Positions 1 to 10,473 are shown, counted from the first letter of the stretch. The stretch is DNA of 64,000 bases from Pelobates cultripes (GCA_933207985.1 OW240912.1:231295341-231359340), one strand, 5' to 3'. Translations and numbers: made by a program. The notes: generated by a model from the sequence alone, not told the origin.

Positions 1-206
1 CTATCGCGAGCTGGTTCCCCAAACTTGACAGAATTCAATGTATTCCAATAGTCTGGTCTATCATTAGATCTCACTCCAGTAGTTCACCTTTGTAATGACA
101 TGTAATGTGATGTTCACAGGTGTGTATGTAAATAAATCTATATAGCATATACAGTGAGAGGTTCCATTAAAAATTAAACAATTATATATTTAATTATGAG
201 TTGAAT
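1..206. other. unique AT-rich DNA
   Basis: AT-rich sequence with no open frame or repeat that I recognise. It ends at the target duplication of the adjacent hAT MITE. Confidence 0.5.
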
Positions 207-214
207 GTGGCATG

Positions 215-560
215 TAGTGATGTCCCGAACAGTTCGCGAACGGTTCGCCACGAACGGTTTGTCACGGACTCATCATTGAGTAAACTTTGACCCTGTACCT
301 TACAGTCAGCAGACACATTCCAGCCAATCAGCAGCAGACCCTCCCTCCCAGACCCTCCCACCTACTGGACAGCTCACTAAGAATGCAGCTTCACAATGAA
401 TGTAGAATGGATGCTGTCCAGGAGGTGGGAGGGTCTGGGAGGGAGGGTCTGCTGCTGATTGGCTGGAATGTGTCTGCTGACTGTGAGGTACAGGGTCAAA
501 GTTTACTCAATGATGAGTCCGTGGCGAACCGTTCGTGGCGAACCGTTCGGGACATCACTA
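215..560. mobile_element. snapback hAT-type MITE with 8-bp TSD
   Basis: The element begins TAGTGATGTCCCGAAC and ends with the reverse complement GTTCGGGACATCACTA. It is flanked by a perfect 8-bp direct repeat, GTGGCATG, at 207-214 and 561-568. The two arms (215-373 and 413-560) are nearly complete inverted copies separated by about 39 bp, so the whole element folds into one long hairpin. An 8-bp duplication with a short RNG-type terminus is typical of hAT transposons. There is no transposase, so it is non-autonomous. The open frame that crosses it (287-601) is an accident of the GC-richer arms. Confidence 0.85.
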
Positions 561-568
561 GTGGCATG

Positions 569-1179
569 TGGTGCACCATTGTAAGCATGCACCCCACATA
601 AGGAACCTGTAATAATTCTAGGCTCTGATAGATACAAAGCCTGTACAACATTGCTATACTGACATTTTGCCTTTAATAGTTTTTAAAGTGAATCACAGGC
701 ACGTGAATTAGTAGAATTTGGAACTAACTCAATTTCACGTAAATTTGCATTTCAGTACATATATTAATCTAATGAAGTATAAAATATGCATTCATCAGAA
801 CACAAATCAAAATAAATTAACTAACTAATGTAATTACATAAATACTTTTGAAACTTTTTCTATTGTTTATACTTTATGCAATTTTTTCCCAATTTGCATC
901 CCATTATCTTTTCACTACAAAATCCATACTTCTGTGTAGTCATATTAGAGTGAAATGTGATTGCTAAATGGAGTTTTAACCCTTGGAATGAATTATGATT
1001 AAGAAGGGTGACAATCAAAGAGACTCACTCAGCTAGGCTGCACCTAAACCAAGGTAGTTGCAGGTTTTGGCAGTTAAGCTGTGGGTTTGTCATTGCATTT
1101 TACAGTTAACAAAATGTAATATTGTAACAGCAGGAGGGGGAAGGCATTGCTCTCAGACTACCAAAAATCTCTCGTTCCT
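569..1179. other. unique AT-rich DNA
   Basis: No gene, element terminus or tandem repeat that I can support. Confidence 0.5.
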
Positions 1180-1900
1180 CCTAGAAGTTCATTAACGCCT
1201 CTCCAAAGCATGACGGTAGTGTGAAATGGGTTAGACGCACGGATGCCTCTGTTAACGTCCAAAGCAAAAAAAAATAAAAATTTTTAAAAAGTCGCACATC
1301 ATTAGGAATGAAATAAACGACACAGAGGCGCAGAGCAGAAATGATTTGATTAGCAATTTCCACTTTTGAAAAGACCTGGAAAAGAACCAAATGACTATAG
1401 AGAAGGTGTGATGGAGTTCTTAATTGCTGTAACTGCACAGGGAGAAGTGATGATTTGTGACATATAATACAGCACAGTACGCTAACGCTAATAACTGTTA
1501 ATTAACTGCGGCAATGATATACTCCAAATGCGCATACACGTTACCATAATTTCAAGATGAAAAGCTTCACCATTAGAAGCAAACATGCAGTAAGGAAATT
1601 GAGTGGCACCTTCAAACTCTGTTCATATTGTACACTAAGTGAAGTGTCTAGCGAAGGGAGAAATAAAGCTCGGCATGTCAGTGTGAAAGAGTTACTCAAT
1701 GAGTCCTTCCCCATGAGAACCACTTATTAATTCTGAAAGGCTGTTGTTGCACCAGACCATCTGGCTGTGTTCTGGAGACATCAGCGGCTGCCGATGAGCA
1801 GCTATTCGCATTGGCCAGGCCTCCTCTCAGAATCGCTGCTAGCTATGATACAATTTCCATTAGTTTAATTTCAGCTGTTCATTTCGGAATTATTTTCTAC
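1180..1900. other. candidate conserved non-coding islands
   Basis: This stretch is compositionally complex compared with its flanks and has no repeat signature. It contains homeodomain-like TAAT cores and E-box-like CAGCTG in a block around 1730-1900. The two minus-strand open frames here (1181-1438, 1541-1723) lack any recognisable domain. The texture suggests a vertebrate conserved element, but I see no direct evidence of conservation. Confidence 0.25.
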
Positions 1901-2884
1901 ATTTAGCATTGCAACCACCTCTAAATATTATATAAATCCATCATATATATATATACATTACCTAAAAGGGAACACAATCACTGTGATCTATGTTTTATGT
2001 AGAATAGATTGTGTTCTGGGATAAATATTGGTGAAATGTACCTTGTATGTTCTGATTCTAAGTTCTTGGACAGTGCCAGGGCAGTTGCGATATATTAACA
2101 CTTTAAGGTTAACTCATGACTAATCTAAACTGTGTGTGTGTGTTACAAAACTCAGTGATGGCTGAACAAGTAGAGACTAAAACTTGCAGGTGCGAATAAT
2201 GATACTGTTACCATGTAAGAAAAATAAGCAGTTGCTTAAGGTCACCATTGGTCTTTGGATTCCCATTTTAATTGAAAAATACATTGGCAGGTGTGGCAGA
2301 TTTTATATCCTACATTACTTTTGAAATAAGCATATTGACATATGTATTATGTAAATTAGGTTGTGTGTTTTTAAGTCCAATTCTTTAGATCTGTTTTAAG
2401 CCTATAATGTGTGGTTCTGATTACAATTAGAATTATTTTACTGTGAACTTTTAGAAATGGCTGTGAACTTAGGCATAGCTAGACAGATACTTATTAGATT
2501 TTTTTTACTAAACCTCAAGATGATGCAAAAACATCTTTCATAGGTAAAAAAAATATAGGTGTATCATATCTGGTTTTAAAAAAAAATAATACAAAATAAT
2601 TCAGGCTTTAGAAAACTTTGACAGTCACTAGATAACTCAGTATCTGTTTTTAAACAAGCAGTAGTCAAATGCAGGAGCATATTCTACGGTAGATTCTGGT
2701 ACAAAGGGCAATATTCTGTCTGTGCAATGTAATGGATCATGCAATGAGTTGTTCTTCACACCAAACATCACAACGGTGATAAAATGTGATCTAAACAGCT
2801 TGAATGATTTTTCTTTTTTTGTGGCTCACATTAGGCACCTTAACTATACCTCCCAAGTGTCACTATTTAGGAGGGACAGTCCCT
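1901..2884. other. unique AT-rich DNA
   Basis: AT-rich with homopolymer runs and a short TG run near 2112-2122. No gene is recognised. The 62-codon frame at 2722-2910 has no domain. Confidence 0.5.
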
Positions 2885-3354
2885 TTTTTTTAAATACAAT
2901 GTTTACATAACAGTCTAGGGATACCTCCACTGGTCACTCCTCATATGGCTACTAGATGTGCTTCCTTAAGCAGTCCTGTCTACTGTGCAGCACTGACATT
3001 CAGTGTCTCCACTCTCTGCATGGAGACACTGAACTTTCCTCATAGAGATGCATTGATTCAATGTATCTCTATGAGGAGATGCTGATTGGCCAGGGCTGTG
3101 TTTGGCTTGTGCTGGCTCTACCCCAAAATGCCTCCTTAACAGTCTCAGCCAATCCTATGGGAAAGCATTGTGATGATGTCAGACAAGCAAGCACATCAGG
3201 GCAGAGCCAGCAGCAGCAGACTGGAATATAAATAAGATGTTACTACGTTTGGGGAGGCAAGGGGGATGAGGGGGGTAAGATGGTGGTTTTAATACTATAA
3301 GGTCAGGAATACATGTTTGTATTCCTTATCCAATAGTGTTACTTTAATTAGATT
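2885..3354. mobile_element. T2/Kolobok-like MITE, left end decayed
   Basis: The right end reads AATAGTGTTACTTTAA, the complement of the TTAAAG..ACACTAT terminus shared by other MITEs in this window, and closes at a TTAA. Inside are two strong hairpins. One has arms 3000-3011/3021-3032. The other has 19-bp arms, 3038-3056/3058-3076, with one mismatch. A mirrored pair of short arms lies near 3310-3345. The left boundary is uncertain and was placed at a TTTAAA. The element is non-coding. Confidence 0.5.
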
Positions 3355-3468
3355 TATCAGAAAACTGATAATTTTTTTTGCCATTCTACTAGTGGGGGCA
3401 GTAGGGGTCCATTAGCCAGAATGGGATTTCCAATTGTCAATGGCTAGTGAGCAAATGTATATTTTGAG

Positions 3469-3554
3469 ATATATATATATATATATATAAAGAGAGAGAG
3501 AAAGAGAGAGAAACATAGATAGATAGATATACAGAGATATATACAATACATACA

Positions 3555-3609
<55 letters not shown>

Positions 3610-3612
3610 CTT
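3469..3612. repeat. compound microsatellite (TA)n/(GA)n/(TAGA)n
   Basis: About 140 bp of alternating TA runs, interrupted by AGAG and TAGA runs. Simple sequence, prone to slippage. Confidence 0.95.
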
Positions 3613-4919
3613 TCAATCAAGAGTGAGCTTGCGAATTATCAAATGCAGTGACGCTAACATACTTACATTTTTTATTGTAACTCATAGAAAGTAGTTTTGC
3701 AATCAATTCAATTAATCACTCTACAATTGGGGAAAGTAATTAGTGAAAAAATAAACATTCTCAGTGTGATATTTGAGTTGTCCTTTAATGATTCTATAAG
3801 CATCACTTAGCGTTAAATAATAATTGTTAGTACAGTCATAAACTACTTGAGTTGCAATTATCATTTTGCATCCTCACAGCATATTTTTTTCTTTTCAGCA
3901 AAATATTCCTGAAAAATGATAGAAAAAACTTTCTAAGAATTGACTGGTAATAAAATAAAATGTCACGCAGGAGGTTAAATATGCAAAAGTTCCAGCAATA
4001 ATTTTGCTGTGTCTTGCAGTATTAAAGCACAGCACTCATATGAAAACAGGTAGTATAGCCTCAATGATGTCTGTGATACCTCAAACTTTTAGGCAGAGTT
4101 TTATAATACTTCTCATCCAGAGAAGAGAGTTTTAACTCAGAGCCAGACAGTTGGTTGTTGAATCTAGAGATTCTATTTCAATTTTGAGAAGGTCCCTAGT
4201 AAGCATTTTACGTACACGTTGGCTGGCATGCCAAGTTCCATAACAAATCAGTGTTCATACACTGTAGACCTAAGCTACTCATGTCCACTATGCTAACTTG
4301 GCCTGTATTTTGGCCTAGGCCAACCAGGGCAAGTGTTACAGATTAGCAGATGGTGGAAATAAATAGTCTGGATTTCTAATTACTATCTTTCTTTATTTTG
4401 TATGCCACTGTTGCTGCTGCTAATTAATGTTCTCTGGCAGCCGCTACTCATTGATGGCGACCAGCTGCAACCAAACAGCTTTGGGAAAAGAGTTAATTAC
4501 GCCATCTCTAACACTTTAAAATATAGCAGAATGCACTACTTTGAGTGCCAACAAGACATTAGGTGTGTGTAGGTAGTTGTCCTATCAGAGTGAGTGTTTC
4601 AAGGTAGGTGAGATGAAGTATGCATTGCTTAAATCATATAATCCGTTTCTATTATATTTGGTGACAATTTAATAACACTAATAATATTTTCTTGCCTTTT
4701 GCTTGCATTATATGATCCACCCTCTTGGCTTCACTGGCTTTCATTTGAGGAATGTGGGTGTACGCAGTTGGGGCTATTACTGAACCAGTTTCATACATTG
4801 ACCACATGCATGCTCTGCTTATCAACCAATCATGCAGTTACGGTTCAGTCCTTCATTTTATATCTGCCTTCTATTCATTGTAATGCTGCACTAGCAAGTA
4901 TATTTTTAACATCTAGGTT
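3613..4919. other. unique DNA with one conserved-element-like island
   Basis: Mostly AT-rich and featureless. The interval around 4390-4520 is denser and has several TAATTA-type cores, a CAGCTG and an AATTACGCC motif. That resembles a developmental conserved element, but I cannot test conservation. The 74-codon frame at 4699-4923 has no recognisable domain. Confidence 0.3.
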
Positions 4920-5222
4920 TTAAAGAAACACTATAGCATTAGGAATAGACATATATTTATATATATTACCTAACGCTACAGCCCCCGCTGTAAATGAAGA
5001 TGTTAATGTAGACACTGTAAACACAAATGTAGTTTACTTATCTCATCTCCCTCTAGGCACCGATCTCCTCAGAGAAGCCCTATCTTAACCAATCCAATCC
5101 CAAAAGCCATGTTGTGCCAATCAGATGGACTTTCTGAGACCATCTGATAGAAATAGTGGAGTTTTACTCAACTATTCTTCAGAAGTGCCTCGAGTGGCTG
5201 TCACCATGTCTATAGTGTTTAA
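4920..5222. mobile_element. T2/Kolobok-like MITE
   Basis: The left terminus is TTAAAGAAACACTATAG and the right terminus is CTATAGTGTTTAA. They are imperfect inverted repeats bounded by TTAA on both sides (4920-4923 and 5219-5222). The TTAA target and TTAAAGRR-like end place it with the T2/Kolobok-type MITEs of frogs. No coding capacity. Confidence 0.65.
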
Positions 5223-5296
5223 GTTTTGTTTAGGAGAGCCAGTGAAACCATTTTAATGTTTGTGTCAGTCATTATGTAGATATTTATACATCTATG

Positions 5297-5662
5297 TGTG
5301 AGGAACTGACTCTGCTGGGTTTCGAACCCTGGTTTACATGGTGCTAAACCTTTTCCTTACCAGTACACCAGCCTGCCTTTTGCAAATTTACCTGAAATCT
5401 GATACTATTGCTTGTAGAGTCAAGGTTATCAGTGACAACTCACTTCAGCTGTGTCTGGTCAGGTGTCTGGTTCTTGGCCTATAAAAGCCACTTCCTGTCT
5501 CTGTACCTTTGCCAGATTATTGTGGTTCCTGTACTCTCTAATCCAGCGTGTTCCTGTTTCTCCTTCCTGTTGCTGAATTTGGACTGTTTTTGACTTTGCT
5601 GCTTCTCCTTCCCACTGACCTCGGCTTGCCTCACTACGATTATCATCTTTCTGTTCCAGTCT
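5297..5662 (+). repeat. 5' LTR, truncated at its 3' end
   Basis: 366 bp matching 9965-10330 with a single difference (A versus G in ACCTGRGATCTG-type context, near 5395 and 10063). A TATA-like CCTATAAAAGCC lies at 5478-5489. After 5662 the match stops, and the sequence GTTCCAGT is repeated immediately (CTGTTCCAGT twice, 5651-5670). This marks the joint of a deletion that removed the remaining 138 bp of LTR. Confidence 0.88.
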
Positions 5663-7161
5663 GTTCCAGTGAAGTTCGATCAATGCATAGTGAGCTTACC
5701 AGCTACAGGGCACATGATGTTGCGGCTGCTGCTACTACTACTGTTACACCTGCACAAGATGCCCGCTTGCCTCTACCAGAAAAATTTGGAGGAGACCGCA
5801 AAAAATTCAGGGGTTTCCTAAATCAATGCCGTTTGCATTTCATGATGTTACCTAACCGTTTTCCATCTGAAAGAGAGAAGGTGGGATTTATTTTTTCCCT
5901 CTTCAAAGATGAAGCCCTGGCCTGGGGCTCCCCTTTTCTGGAACAGGACAGTCCAATCTTGGGAAATTTAAAAGACTTTCTTGAGGCCATGTGCCTAGTT
6001 TTTGATGATCCCAATCGCTGTGCTACAGCAGAAGCCACTCTCCTTCATTTACATCAAGGGAGGCGCTCTGTGGCTGAATATGCTGCTGAATTCAGACAGT
6101 GGGTTACTGATACTACTTGGAACCAATCAGCCCAGAGGTTCCACTTCAGAAGGGGTCTCTCAGAAGCTATAAAAGATGAGCTAGCTCGTGTTGATCTTCC
6201 TGTTGAGTTTGATGCATTTGTGCGGTTGGCTATCCGTATTGATCGGAGACTTTCAGAAAGAAGATTGGAAAGACAGGGCTCTTTTAAACCAAGTGCTACT
6301 CCTACTTTCTATTCAAGAATTTCTACTCCGACCCCACAAACACCTACAGACTCTGAACCTGAGGCTATGCAGGTAGATCTAATAAGAGGGCCATTATCCA
6401 ATGAAGAAAAACAGTGGCGACGCACTCACAACTTATGCCTGTATTGTGGTAGTGCAGGGCATTATGCCATCAATTGCCCTAACAAGTCTAAAAGAACAAT
6501 AGCTATGACTGCTGAGGGTGCACAGATTCAACACCAATCCCAGATTTCAGACCAACTGGATTCTGTCACACAACCCTTGTTTTCTCTGGCTCAGGGTGAA
6601 GAAGGTATGATGACTCAACATCCTCATTTGGTGGTGCCTATCACTTTGCAATATGGTGATAATAAAATTTCAACTACAGCTATGATAGATTCCGGAGCAG
6701 GCGGAAACTTTATGGACATTAAATTTGCAGCAGGAAATAAAATTCAGTCTATCCCTAAATCTTCACCTGTGTTAATGGAAACAGTAGACGGTTCTCCACT
6801 TACGTCAGGCCCGGTTACACATGAGACTGTGCCCTTAAAATTGATTCTGGAAGTGAATCACCATGAGTCTATATCTTTCCACCTAATTTCCTCAACACAG
6901 TTTCCAGTGATTTTGGGTATACCCTGGCTTGCTCTGCATAACCCACAGATTGATTGGAAGACTAGAACTTTGTCCTTTCCTTCAGAACACTGCTTAATGA
7001 ATTGTCAACCCTCTAAGGCGACACCTGTTACCACAACAATTAATGAAATGGTTGCTACAAACTTAACTAAGCTTCGCTACAATATCAGGATTTTGCAGAT
7101 GTCTGTGATAAGAAGAATGCTGATCAGCTTCCACCTCACAGGCCTTATGATTGCCCCATAG
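5548..7161 (+). CDS. Gag and aspartic protease of the Ty3/gypsy element (5' truncated)
   Basis: Structural Gag followed by the retroviral-type protease; Gag packages element RNA into cytoplasmic particles. The frame opens inside the LTR. The first plausible Gag residue is Met at 5683 (residue 46), but upstream Gag has been deleted, so this is not a native start. Residues ~70-230 hold a Ty3-type capsid region with the motif LPEKFGGDRKKFRGFLNQC. A CCHC zinc knuckle (CLYCGSAGHYAINC) is at ~297-310. The protease active site DSGA is at ~381-384. The frame ends at 7161 in residues that do not belong to the family. The true product changes to frame 3 after about 7080, which looks like a one-base loss rather than a slippery site. 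It belongs to the sushi/RTL1/PEG10-like group of gag genes. Confidence 0.88.
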   Translation: MFLFLLPVAEFGLFLTLLLLLPTDLGLPHYDYHLSVPVCSSEVRSMHSELTSYRAHDVAAAATTTVTPAQDARLPLPEKFGGDRKKFRGFLNQCRLHFMMLPNRFPSEREKVGFIFSLFKDEALAWGSPFLEQDSPILGNLKDFLEAMCLVFDDPNRCATAEATLLHLHQGRRSVAEYAAEFRQWVTDTTWNQSAQRFHFRRGLSEAIKDELARVDLPVEFDAFVRLAIRIDRRLSERRLERQGSFKPSATPTFYSRISTPTPQTPTDSEPEAMQVDLIRGPLSNEEKQWRRTHNLCLYCGSAGHYAINCPNKSKRTIAMTAEGAQIQHQSQISDQLDSVTQPLFSLAQGEEGMMTQHPHLVVPITLQYGDNKISTTAMIDSGAGGNFMDIKFAAGNKIQSIPKSSPVLMETVDGSPLTSGPVTHETVPLKLILEVNHHESISFHLISSTQFPVILGIPWLALHNPQIDWKTRTLSFPSEHCLMNCQPSKATPVTTTINEMVATNLTKLRYNIRILQMSVIRRMLISFHLTGLMIAP

Positions 7162-9977
7162 AGCTGCTACCTGGAGCTGCTATCCCATTTGGCCGTATAT
7201 ACTCCCTTTCTGAGCCTGAATTGAAAGCACTTCGTGAATACATACAAGAAAATCTTGCCAAAGGCTTTATTCGACCATCCACTTCTCCAGCAGGAGCTCC
7301 TATATTCTTTGTAGAAAAGAAAGATGGCAGTCTACGGCCATGTGTCGATTACAGAGACATTAATAAAATCACTGTTAAAAACCGTTATCCCTTGCCTCTC
7401 ATTCCTGAACTTCTGGAGAGACTTCGTTCAGCTAAAATATTTACAAAGCTTGATCTACGGGGGGCATATAATCTGGTTCGCATAAGACCAAATGATGAAT
7501 GGAAAACAGCTTTCAGAACCAGGTACGGACATTACGAATATCTAGTAATGCCATTTGGGCTTTGTAATGCCCCTGCAACTTTTCAGCATCTAATCAATGA
7601 TGTACTACGGGATCTCCTGGATCAGTTTGTTGTGGCATATTTGGATGATATCCTGATATTTTCTGATAATCTTGAAAATCACAGAAAACAAGTCTGCATT
7701 GTTCTTGAGCGCCTTCGTACCCACCACCTATACATTAAACTGGAAAAATGTGAGTTTGAACAAACAGAAATTCAGTTCCTGGGGTATGTAATAACTCCTA
7801 AAGGTTTAAGTATGGACGCAAGTAAAATTAAAGCTGTGCTGGACTGGCCCATCCCCAAGAATGAAAAAGATATACAGAGATTTGTGGGGTTTGCCAATTT
7901 TTACAGGCGTTTCATTAAGAATTTCTCTGCCGTTATTACACCGATCACTGAACTTACACGTAAAGGGACTCCTTTTCAGTGGTCCAATAAGGCTGACACT
8001 GCATTTTCCAGATTAAAGACTCTGTTTACATCTGCCCCTATCTTGGTACATCCTCAGCCAGAATTGCCATTTACTGTAGAGGTAGATGCTTCTGATTCAG
8101 CTGTTGGGGCTATACTGTCTCAAAGGACTGGACCTAAGATGTTGTTACATCCATGTGCCTTCTATTCCCGCCAGATGTTACCAGCAGAAAGAAATTATGA
8201 CATAGGGAATAAAGAACTTTTGGCTATAAAAGCTGCCTTCACCGAATGGAGACATCTCTTGGAGGGAGCCACCCATCCAATTACTGTCCTCACAGATCAC
8301 AAAAATCTGGAATGTATCCAATCCGCTAAGAGACTGTCAGCCAGACAAGCACGCTGGTCCCTATTTTTCTCAAGGTTTAATTTTTTTATTTCATACCGCC
8401 CTGGTTCCAGAAATGGCAAGGCGGATGCCTTGTCTAGGATAGCTGACCCCCTCCATACTACAGTAACCAAGGCCACCATCTTGCCGGAGAGCAGATTTTT
8501 AGGAGTTACCTTTCCTTCTGATCTAATGTCTCGCATTAAAAAGGGCTACTCTAAAGATCCAGTTTTTCGTGATCCTCCTCGTGATCTTCATATGACCATG
8601 CTTAATGGGTTTTGGATTTTTCAACAGCGTCTGTTTGTTCCAGAATCAGTGCGACTGGACGTTTTACGCCTCTACCATGACTCTAAACCAGCAGGTCATC
8701 CAGGAATCCGAAAGACACAAGAACTACTTACCCGATCCTTTTGGTGGCCTAAATATTATGAGGATGTTAAGAAGTATGTGTCATCTTGTGATGTATGTGC
8801 CAGACATAAGACTCCTCGCTCATCCCCTGTTGGCTTGCTTCAGCCTCTTCCGATTCCTCATCGTCCCTGGGGATCTATATCCATGGACTTTATTGTGGAA
8901 CTACCTCCCTCTAAGGAACACACTACTATTCTTGTTGTTGTGGACCGGTTAACCAAGATGAGTCATTTCATACCAGCTCGTGGTCTCCCTTCAGCTAAAC
9001 AGACTGCTGACCTTGTTATTCGGGAAATATTTCGCTTGCATGGAGTGCCTGATGAAGTAATTTCTGACAGGGGAGTGCAGTTTACATCTCATTTTTGGAA
9101 ATATTTTTGTTCTATTCTAGGTATTAATGTAAATCTGTCTTCAGCTTTTCATCCACAAAGTAATGGACAGACTGAGCGAACCAACCAGACTTTAGAACAA
9201 TATTTGCGGTGCTATATTAGTTACCTGCAGGATGACTGGCTGGATTTTCTACCCACGGCGGAGTTTGCCTATAACAATGCCCAACACAGCTCCACTTCTC
9301 TGAGCCCATTTTTTGCCAATTATGGTTACCATCCAACCTTTCTAGTGAGTCTCCCAATTACTACTCCCATTCCTGCAGTCACTGACCGGCTAACCGCCTT
9401 ACGAGATTCCCAAGAACTGTTGAAGGAGACTCTTTCGGAGGCTCAGGAATGTTACAAAAGAGCTGCTGATAGGCACAGAAAGGAGGCCCCAGTTTATCAT
9501 GTTGGTGACAAGGTTTGGCTGTCAACAAAGAATCTTAAGCTTAGGATTCCTTCTCATAAATTGGGTCAAAAGTTCATGGGACCTTTTAAGATAATCGCTC
9601 AGATCAATGCAGTCACCTTCCGTCTGCAACTTCCGGATTCCATGAAAATACATCCGGTGTTTCACGTGGCACTGCTTAAACCTTTTCATGAAAATACTTT
9701 CCCTGGTCGAGCCTTGCCTGCCCCACCACCAGTCCTCGTGGATGGTGAAGATGAATACGAGGTGGAAAAAATTCTTGACTCCAGGATCTTCCGCAACAAG
9801 CTTCAATACTTGGTTCATTGGAAAGGCTATGGTGAGGAGGATAGATCGTGGGAACCAGTGGACAATATTCATGCTCCTGATCTTCTTCAGTCTTTCCATG
9901 CACAGTACCCTGCTAAACCAGGAAATAGGGCATCCAGAGGCTGCGCCTGTAGAGGTGGAGGTAATGTGAGGAACTGA
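7071..9977 (+). CDS. Pol: reverse transcriptase, RNase H, integrase with chromodomain
   Basis: Copies element RNA into DNA and inserts it. Numbered from the Met at 7221, the RT catalytic YLDD is at ~140-143. RNase H begins with the acidic residue in VDASD (~289). The integrase zinc finger runs HPGIRK (H~493) to CDVC (~523). The catalytic triad is D556 (SMDF), D616 (SDRG) and E652 (TERT), with 35 residues between the last two. A chromodomain starts at YEVEKIL (~846) and contains LVHWKGY, as expected for a chromovirus that targets modified chromatin. Pol has no ATG of its own: it is open from 7071 and should be read on from protease. Its stop (9975-9977) lies inside the 3' LTR. All catalytic residues are intact. 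Confidence 0.95.
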   Translation, partial: ASLQYQDFADVCDKKNADQLPPHRPYDCPIELLPGAAIPFGRIYSLSEPELKALREYIQENLAKGFIRPSTSPAGAPIFFVEKKDGSLRPCVDYRDINKITVKNRYPLPLIPELLERLRSAKIFTKLDLRGAYNLVRIRPNDEWKTAFRTRYGHYEYLVMPFGLCNAPATFQHLINDVLRDLLDQFVVAYLDDILIFSDNLENHRKQVCIVLERLRTHHLYIKLEKCEFEQTEIQFLGYVITPKGLSMDASKIKAVLDWPIPKNEKDIQRFVGFANFYRRFIKNFSAVITPITELTRKGTPFQWSNKADTAFSRLKTLFTSAPILVHPQPELPFTVEVDASDSAVGAILSQRTGPKMLLHPCAFYSRQMLPAERNYDIGNKELLAIKAAFTEWRHLLEGATHPITVLTDHKNLECIQSAKRLSARQARWSLFFSRFNFFISYRPGSRNGKADALSRIADPLHTTVTKATILPESRFLGVTFPSDLMSRIKKGYSKDPVFRDPPRDLHMTMLNGFWIFQQRLFVPESVRLDVLRLYHDSKPAGHPGIRKTQELLTRSFWWPKYYEDVKKYVSSCDVCARHKTPRSSPVGLLQPLPIPHRPWGSISMDFIVELPPSKEHTTILVVVDRLTKMSHFIPARGLPSAKQTADLVIREIFRLHGVPDEVISDRGVQFTSHFWKYFCSILGINVNLSSAFHPQSNGQTERTNQTLEQYLRCYISYLQDDWLDFLPTAEFAYNNAQHSSTSLSPFFANYGYHPTFLVSLPITTPIPAVTDRLTALRDSQELLKETLSEAQECYKRAADRHRKEAPVYHVGDKVWLSTKNLKLRIPSHKLGQKFMGPFKIIAQINAVTFRLQLPDSMKIHPVFHVALLKPFHENTFPGRALPAPPPVLVDGEDEYEVEKILDSRIFRNKLQYLVHWKGYGEEDRSWEPVDNIHAPDLLQSFHAQYPAKPGNRASRGCACRGGGNVRN

Positions 9978-10468
9978 CTCTGCTGGGTTTCGAACCCTGG
10001 TTTACATGGTGCTAAACCTTTTCCTTACCAGTACACCAGCCTGCCTTTTGCAAATTTACCTGAGATCTGATACTATTGCTTGTAGAGTCAAGGTTATCAG
10101 TGACAACTCACTTCAGCTGTGTCTGGTCAGGTGTCTGGTTCTTGGCCTATAAAAGCCACTTCCTGTCTCTGTACCTTTGCCAGATTATTGTGGTTCCTGT
10201 ACTCTCTAATCCAGCGTGTTCCTGTTTCTCCTTCCTGTTGCTGAATTTGGACTGTTTTTGACTTTGCTGCTTCTCCTTCCCACTGACCTCGGCTTGCCTC
10301 ACTACGATTATCATCTTTCTGTTCCAGTCTCCCATCTCTGCTTAAGACCAGAAGGCCACTCAAGGCTCAGGGGCTCAACCACCTGGGTAACGAGTGGCTA
10401 CCTCTGGCAGAAAACATTGCTGATCTGGCTACTGGACTCCAAAACTTTGTAACATCAATATCATTACA
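9965..10468 (+). repeat. 3' LTR, full length (504 bp)
   Basis: Starts TGTGAGGAAC right after a purine-rich tract (GTAGAGGTGGAGGTAA, 9949-9964) that would prime plus-strand synthesis. Ends ATTACA just before the CTATG duplication. A TATA-like CTATAAAAG lies near 10147-10155. The last 138 bp (10331-10468) have no partner in the 5' LTR. The first ~75 bp, read on the minus strand, look tRNA-like. Confidence 0.9.
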
Positions 10469-10473
10469 CTATG

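Larger units (their letters stand above)
5297..10468 (+). mobile_element. Ty3/gypsy chromovirus (sushi-like), 5-bp TSD CTATG
   Basis: A recent LTR retrotransposon. The 5-bp target duplication CTATG at 5292-5296 and 10469-10473 brackets an element that starts TGTGAGG and ends ATTACA (TG...CA). Inside are gag with a CCHC knuckle, an aspartic protease, RT, RNase H, integrase and a C-terminal chromodomain, the order of chromoviral Ty3/gypsy. The two LTRs differ by one base over their shared 366 bp, so the insertion is young. The 5' LTR lacks the last 138 bp present in the 3' LTR, and the primer binding site and gag start are missing with it. A frame change also separates protease from RT. The copy is therefore probably unable to move by itself. 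Confidence 0.93.

Noticed and set aside
5662..5700. A normal primer binding site after the 5' LTR
   Set aside because: No tRNA-complementary TGG-type sequence follows. The sequence runs directly into Gag codons, which fits a deletion.
9522..9903. Minus-strand frames over the integrase and chromodomain
   Set aside because: Shadow frames of pol.
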